Origin: Apostichopus parvimensis | Taxonomy: Eukaryota > Echinodermata > Holothuroidea > Aspidochirotida > Stichopodidae | Direction: 5' to 3' | NCBI GenBank assembly: GCA_000934455.1 | Contig: KN885410.1 | Coordinates: 10,252 to 33,110, forward strand | DNA: 22,859 bases | Part shown: piece by piece, positions 21,501 through 22,859 of the stretch | Layout of the letters: the number at the start of each line of letters is the position of its first letter | Numbering within the stretch: the stretch's first letter is position 1 | Program-made: the position numbers and the translations under genes | Notes under the pieces: generated by a model | What the model saw: the letters and a program-made list of their open reading frames with translations, nothing else | What the model was told of the DNA's origin: nothing | The model's database searches: none

Positions 21501-22517
21501 ATGACGCATAAATCATAAAAGGGTGTTTATGACAGTATTTTGCCTAATATTTCAATTATCGTAGTTTAATACCAGCTTGATTCCCAAATCTAAATACTGT
21601 ACCTGTCAGATTCAACATTTGGAGATAATATGATGCAGTTTTTATCAAGATAAAAAGCCACATATAAAAGATTTGGATACTTATTTTGATGGGTGCCAAA
21701 CTATAGTGACTCAAAAAGGAATTTTAGAAATACTGGAGATTATCCAGTTGAGATGTCAACTTTTTATCTGACAATTTATTCAATTATATTTCCAACTCAT
21801 TAATTTGGCCACTGGTGTCGATGATCTAGTTTTTTCCCACCAACATACATACCCAGGTACTTGTTTCACACCAATTTTTTATATCCAGGTACAGGTGCAG
21901 TTTAATGAATATCCAAGTATAAAAGGTATATTACACAAACAATTAATGTCATTTGATTTTTGCCTAATCAGGTCCTCTTTTTCAATAAATGTGGGGAACC
22001 ACTTTGCCAATGAACAAAATAATTGCAACAAGTATGAAGATAACTACGTGAGGCAGAAAGAGGAGGCATGTTATGTGCAAGGGGGATATATTTACTAGTT
22101 AAGGCTAACTTTCACTTAGTCTAGGCCTTGTTTTGATATCCCTTCAATAAATTTTGATACAAATTACATGAACTATCACCAATGTAATTTGTTTTTTCGT
22201 TCTTCACAAATATTTACACATTTCTTTCCTATTCACTGGCATTTACACATTAGTTGAACTGTAAGTTTGTGTTGAATTGAAACAGCTGCTATATACTCAG
22301 ACTTCATACTAGGCTGTTCATAACACTAACTCTAACTAAGTCCGCTTAGGCTCGAAATAACGTACGTTGTAGTTAATGTTAGGCTAGGCGATAGTAAATT
22401 TTGATTGTCTAAAGCGCGTTTTGATCGTCTTACTGTAGTCAATTAAAAGGCATAACGAAAATTGTCATGCCACTAGATGCATTAAAACTCACATTTTCTT
22501 CTCTCTTCATCATCCAT
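9338..22517 (-). CDS. Sec14 (CRAL-TRIO)/spectrin-repeat protein with long disordered C-terminal tail; 14 exons, 1370 aa
   Basis: Coding exons by position are 22517-22493, 21238-21158, 20544-20421, 19915-19822, 18897-18751, 18043-17927, 17507-17347, 16764-16515, 15472-15155, 14560-14316, 13804-11894, 10871-10763, 9991-9663 and 9539-9338. Every junction is GT-AG, the phases join, and the total of 4113 nt is divisible by three with no internal stop. Residues 30-196 resemble the Sec14-like domain of Trio/Kalirin/Dbl RhoGEFs and SESTD1, which binds phosphoinositides in known members. Residues 197-560 are long amphipathic helices of spectrin-repeat type. Residues 560-1370 are mostly low complexity (Ser, Gly, His, Gln, Asn, Tyr) with a Lys/Arg cluster near 991-1001 and an acidic stretch from 1158. 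No DH or PH domain is visible. Role by inference: cytoplasmic, membrane-recruited scaffold or signalling adaptor. Introns range from 123 to 1254 nt. The exact orthologue is not recognised; SESTD1-like is the nearest familiar architecture. Confidence 0.85.
9663..9991 (-). CDS. Exon 13 (residues 1195-1304, acidic/coiled-coil segment)
   Basis: The acceptor is AATTCTAG|GAGG and the donor is GGCAG|GTATCA. It encodes EEDLMEHEAFLNQV and a charged helix rich in Gln, Asp and His (to about LRKLSQDD). An unstructured Ser/Gly/Asp-rich part ending FKRERSLVG follows. The first half has a coiled-coil-like periodicity. No known domain is recognised. Confidence 0.88.
10440..10626 (-). mobile_element. tRNA-derived SINE (minus strand) in intron 12
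   Basis: On the minus strand the head reads GAGGGCGTTGTGGTCAAGTCG, containing an A-box-like TGGTCAAGTCG. About 40 nt later comes a B-box-like GCAGGTTTGACTCCTG. The body that follows (GTTGTGTTCTCGGGCAAGG, then CACTTAATCT, then CACCCAGGTGTATAAATG) resembles a conserved SINE body seen in many marine animals. I recall this from the MetaSINE/tRNA-SINE literature but cannot check it. The 3' end is uncertain and may reach an A-rich stretch near 10345. I could not identify target-site duplications, so it is an old copy. Confidence 0.7.
10673..10756. repeat. 14-bp minisatellite, six perfect copies, next to exon 12 donor
   Basis: Six identical tandem copies of TGACCTACAACCTC run from 10673 to 10756, preceded and followed by partial units. 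On the gene strand the unit reads GAGGTTGTAGGTCA. The array begins six bases inside intron 12, immediately after the GTGAGA donor. Perfect identity of all six copies indicates recent expansion or homogenisation. Each unit carries one AGGTCA nuclear-receptor-type half-site, so half-sites recur in direct orientation every 14 bp. Confidence 0.95.
10763..10871 (-). CDS. Exon 12 (residues 1158-1194, aspartate run and acidic helix)
   Basis: The acceptor is TCTAAACAG|TGTGG and the donor is GATGAG|GTGAGA. It encodes a run of six Asp followed by Glu-Asp, then LRRYEELLSQQEEDLEGM. The Asp run is a (GAT/GAC)n microsatellite in coding sequence and may vary in length. The phase (two bases from exon 11, zero out) fits. 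A 14-bp minisatellite starts within ten bases of the donor on the intron side. Confidence 0.85.
10872..11893 (-). other. Intron 11 (1022 nt)
   Basis: It is bounded by a strong GTAAGT donor and a CTAAACAG acceptor. The first three bases after the exon give an in-frame stop (GT-G TAA). I see no repeat family. The 78-codon minus-strand ORF at 11047-11283 has no start-site or splice context supporting an extra exon. Confidence 0.6.
11894..13804 (-). CDS. Exon 11 (residues 521-1158, giant exon with disordered region)
   Basis: This 1911-nt exon holds nearly half of the coding sequence. It first completes the helical region (YDLLMSVLSAKRPALRSDV to about residue 560), then encodes some 600 residues of Ser/Gly/His/Gln/Asn/Tyr-rich sequence without clear fold. 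A short predicted helix DPELVASELDSDEQVEYYKR precedes the basic cluster KKRKPRRLRNR (about 991-1001), a plausible nuclear localisation or acidic-lipid contact site. Several S-P and T-P pairs (for example TLSPSRRR and GTPPIAP near the end) suggest proline-directed phosphorylation. The acceptor is TTTGACAG|GTATG and the donor is AAGT|GTAAGT. Reading through the donor gives an immediate stop. Confidence 0.92.
14316..14560 (-). CDS. Exon 10 (residues 440-521, spectrin-like repeat)
   Basis: The acceptor is CTCCGTAAAAG|ATTGAC and the donor is GACAG|GTATTT. It starts IDRWCNKVLRFLPPNLD, with Trp443 where a repeat's first-helix Trp is expected. A long helix follows, then the basic-proline segment MRRRPPPDDEE and another helix ending SLELIDR. 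Two leftover bases join exon 11 as AG|G (Arg521). The RRRPPP-DDEE loop separates two helices and looks like a flexible interhelical linker. Confidence 0.88.
14637..14721. repeat. TTGATAGTGCTTG / ATTGATTG repeat in intron 9
   Basis: Three ATTG units are followed by imperfect copies of a GCTTGATAGTGCTTGATAG type motif and two GTG-AATCAAAG half-units. In gene orientation it lies about 75-160 nt upstream of the exon 10 acceptor. It probably arose by slippage, and it is short enough to be neutral. Confidence 0.55.
15155..15472 (-). CDS. Exon 9 (residues 334-439, spectrin repeat)
   Basis: It has 106 codons, phase 0. The acceptor is CTCTCTGTAG|CTCATC and the donor is GATGAG|GTAGGG. It begins LIKWFTKDSKKLL, the typical first-helix tryptophan of a spectrin repeat (Trp337). 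Then come a G-D-T-P loop and a helix resembling the A-E-x-L-x-x-H-x-x-F pattern of Dbl/PLEKHG4/SESTD1 repeats, then the third helix. The fit to a full spectrin repeat (about 106 residues) is good. Confidence 0.9.
15473..16514 (-). other. Intron 8 (1042 nt)
   Basis: It is bounded by GTAAAT and CTGTAG. It contains a poly-C run with CCCCCACCC context at about 16456-16480, very close to the donor side, and an A-run near 15881-15892. Otherwise I see nothing recognisable in it. Confidence 0.6.
16515..16764 (-). CDS. Exon 8 (residues 250-333, spectrin-like repeat)
   Basis: The acceptor is CCCCATTCAG|TGAATG and the donor is AAACAG|GTAAAT. It contains a small Cys pair (residues in CNLPSTCEKC) in the loop between helices. 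Two further helices follow, the second containing the V-W-K-T-A-E pattern and ending LLLSAMEYSAQLKQ. The loop has three cysteines in nine residues, which is unusual for a spectrin repeat. I cannot say whether they have a structural role. Confidence 0.85.
17347..17507 (-). CDS. Exon 7 (residues 197-250, first spectrin-like helix)
   Basis: The acceptor is CATCTTGCAG|ACCG and the donor is GTCAT|GTAAGA. It encodes a continuous helix beginning TVEPFFVSFHECSTKYSSAL, then an acidic coiled-coil-like run to EEAV. Heptad-spaced Leu and no Pro after residue 200 suggest a spectrin-repeat helix directly following the Sec14 domain, as in Trio, Dbl and SESTD1. Confidence 0.85.
17927..18043 (-). CDS. Exon 6 (residues 158-196, end of Sec14 domain)
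   Basis: It has 39 codons, phase 0 on both sides. The acceptor is TTTTTTTGCAG|ACGC and the donor is AGAAAG|GTAGGT. It encodes TLLLADETDLHNYVDQSQL, then a G-G-Y-L-x-Y-x-x-x-x-W ending at Trp191. This is the typical close of the Trio/SESTD1-type Sec14 domain: the D-x-S-Q-L motif, acidic-Gly-Gly, and an aromatic-H-x-x-W helix. It is the second strongest domain evidence in the gene. Confidence 0.9.
18519..18645. repeat. Degenerate GGTGTTGACAAT repeat in intron 5
   Basis: A roughly 12-bp motif of the form GGTGTTGACAAT recurs imperfectly (18539-18552, 18605-18618 and variants such as GGTGTTGGCAAT and GGTGTCAACTGT). Between these, CAATTTGGACAATGATAG looks like more diverged copies. It is an old, decaying minisatellite between exons 5 and 6. 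Confidence 0.55.
18751..18897 (-). CDS. Exon 5 (residues 109-157, Sec14 domain)
   Basis: This is a phase-0 exon of exactly 49 codons between TTTGCAG|GCTGAG and TTTCAG|GTAACG. It encodes a strand (KSVFYAIQPQ), a helix and a Lys-rich loop KKKKNK near residues 144-149, then LASPIFQ. In related domains the equivalent region is the hydrophobic strand followed by the K-x-x-x-F-x-x stretch that lines the lipid pocket. The lysine run could contact acidic lipid headgroups; that is inference. Confidence 0.85.
18898..19821 (-). other. Intron 4 (924 nt)
   Basis: It is bounded by GTACTG and TTTGCAG. It is AT-rich sequence without a recognisable repeat, RNA gene or exon. Short open frames on the minus strand (19126-19314 and around 19798-20053) are the extensions of exon frames or chance ORFs. 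Confidence 0.6.
19822..19915 (-). CDS. Exon 4 (residues 77-108, Sec14 domain)
   Basis: It encodes DRAHGLAFVADLRF and then the helix SSVEFVSLLKSALNSLQ. The order strand (LAFVADLR) then amphipathic helix is the central CRAL-TRIO fold element, equivalent to the F-T-V-I-V-D-x-R segment of Trio-type domains. The donor is CTCCAG|GTACTG. There are two in-frame acceptors six bases apart: CTCAG|TCCCAG and CCCAG|AGACAG. I used the second; the first would turn Arg77 into Ser-Pro-Arg. Confidence 0.88.
20045..20176. repeat. 22-bp minisatellite in intron 3 (about 6 copies)
   Basis: There are six consecutive copies of a unit of the form GGACCTCATGAGGACAATAC + TA, starting at 20045, 20067, 20089, 20111, 20133 and 20155. 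Copies differ at one to three bases (CATGGGG versus CATGAGG, and an AATACC variant). Each full unit contains the 10-bp palindrome CCTCATGAGG or a near version. It lies in intron 3, more than 120 bp from the nearest exon. Confidence 0.92.
20421..20544 (-). CDS. Exon 3 (residues 36-77, Sec14 domain N-terminal part)
   Basis: The acceptor is TTTCATCAG|GAGGG and the donor is GGCCAG|GTATGC. It encodes GGRDLDGRPIISFPS at residues 36-50, followed by a helix ending LDHILRYFAELAR. The G-G-R-D-x-x-G-x-P-I-x-x-F-P pattern is the hallmark I used to assign the Sec14-like domain. It matches the first strand and turn of the Trio/Kalirin/Dbl and SESTD1 subgroup, and not the classical yeast Sec14 N-terminus. 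Confidence 0.88.
21158..21238 (-). CDS. Exon 2 (residues 9-36, lead into Sec14 domain)
   Basis: The acceptor is CTCACAAAG|GTGTC and the donor is ACACAG|GTACAG. It encodes a Met/Pro-containing linker, then LILSEVAVYTG, whose end is completed by exon 3. In Trio-type Sec14 domains a short hydrophobic strand ends in a Gly-Gly turn at this point, so the domain starts around residue 28. Phases match on both sides (one base in, one base out). Confidence 0.75.
21239..22492 (-). other. Intron 1 (1254 nt)
   Basis: It is bounded by GTGAGT and the CACAAAG acceptor. It is AT-rich apart from a CpG-containing patch at about 22340-22440, close to exon 1. A 97-codon forward ORF at 21805-22098 has no recognisable domain and no homopolymer-free composition suggesting a gene. 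I find no repeat family in it. First introns often carry enhancers, but nothing specific is visible. Confidence 0.6.
22493..22517 (-). CDS. Exon 1 (start codon, residues 1-9)
   Basis: This tiny first coding exon encodes MDDEERRK plus one base of codon 9. The start context reads ACCAAAATGG, with A at -3 and G at +4. An in-frame TAA lies just upstream of the ATG, so the frame cannot extend further 5' in this exon. The donor is T|GTGAGT, a near-consensus site. The single leftover base joins exon 2 as TGT (Cys9). Translation could instead start at an ATG in exon 2 (Met11), but the good context and donor favour this one. Confidence 0.65.
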
Positions 22518-22859
22518 TTTGGTTTATGAAAGTATTCTAAGCCTCTCTTTTTCCGACATGATCGATAAAATATAGGCCTGGTTCATTGTTGTAACGTTAG
22601 TCATTTCATTGTGTTGTATGTGATACTCAATGGCTACAGTATGAATAACCACTTGCCGTTGTGTTGTTTACAAGCAAATTCTGTCCATTGTAGAGGGCGA
22701 CATTCCATGAAAAGGAGATTCCCTTGACAGACTGATAGTGTCTCCATTCTCTCGGTCACCAGTCCGAAAAATTGCGGTGGTCGTTAGAATTAGGCGCATG
22801 GAAAATCTTCATACGTGAAAGTTGGCATCACCATCAAATTACAGGAAATTGAGGAAGAT
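22518..22859 (-). promoter_or_regulatory. 5' flank / probable 5' UTR and promoter region
   Basis: This is the sequence upstream of the start codon in gene orientation. An in-frame stop lies just before the ATG. I see no convincing TATA box at a usual distance, no CpG island, and no second ORF of any length. An untranslated upstream exon could lie here or beyond the window; transcript data would be needed to place the start site. Confidence 0.3.

Overview
The window is eukaryotic, almost certainly metazoan. It holds one complete, intron-rich gene on the minus strand and about 9.3 kb of repeat-rich DNA beyond its 3' end. Introns are AT-rich, exons are clearly richer in GC, all splice sites I placed are GT-AG, and the DNA is scattered with poly-C/poly-G runs, A-rich tracts and minisatellites. 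A tRNA-derived SINE of a type common in marine animals is present. A marine invertebrate, perhaps an echinoderm, is my best guess, but no diagnostic marker gene fixes this.

Gene (22517 down to 9338, minus strand). I assembled 14 coding exons by hand from splice sites and reading-phase continuity. They sum to 4113 nt, an unbroken frame of 1370 codons plus stop, with a strong start context (A at -3, G at +4) and an in-frame upstream stop. The predicted protein has four parts: a short N-terminus; a CRAL-TRIO/Sec14-like lipid-binding domain (about residues 30-196) of the type found at the N-terminus of Trio/Kalirin/Dbl-family RhoGEFs and in SESTD1; a helical spectrin-repeat region (about 197-560); and a very long, mostly disordered tail. 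The tail carries a basic cluster, an aspartate run, an acidic coiled-coil-like segment and a compact C-terminal segment. No RhoGEF (DH) or PH domain is recognisable, so it is best described as a Sec14/spectrin-repeat scaffold, possibly SESTD1-related.

Introns. They carry a 14-bp minisatellite beside the donor of exon 12, a tRNA-derived SINE in intron 12, a 22-bp minisatellite in intron 3, and weaker repeats in introns 5 and 9.

Left part (1-9337). I see no convincing gene. It contains a long MITE-like inverted repeat (826-1021), a degenerate ATCA/TCAA tract (about 4190-4720), a perfect 39-bp palindrome flanked by 7-bp direct repeats (5191-5243), diverged duplications (5340-5720), a G-rich tandem duplication (6858-7003), and a 250-bp-period tandem duplication (8097-8594). 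Part of the stretch just left of 9338 must be 3' UTR.

The most interesting points are the domain combination without a GEF module, an exon-11 donor where intron retention would create a -LEV C-terminus resembling a class II PDZ ligand, the flanked palindrome at 5.2 kb, and the AGGTCA-bearing minisatellite at a splice donor.
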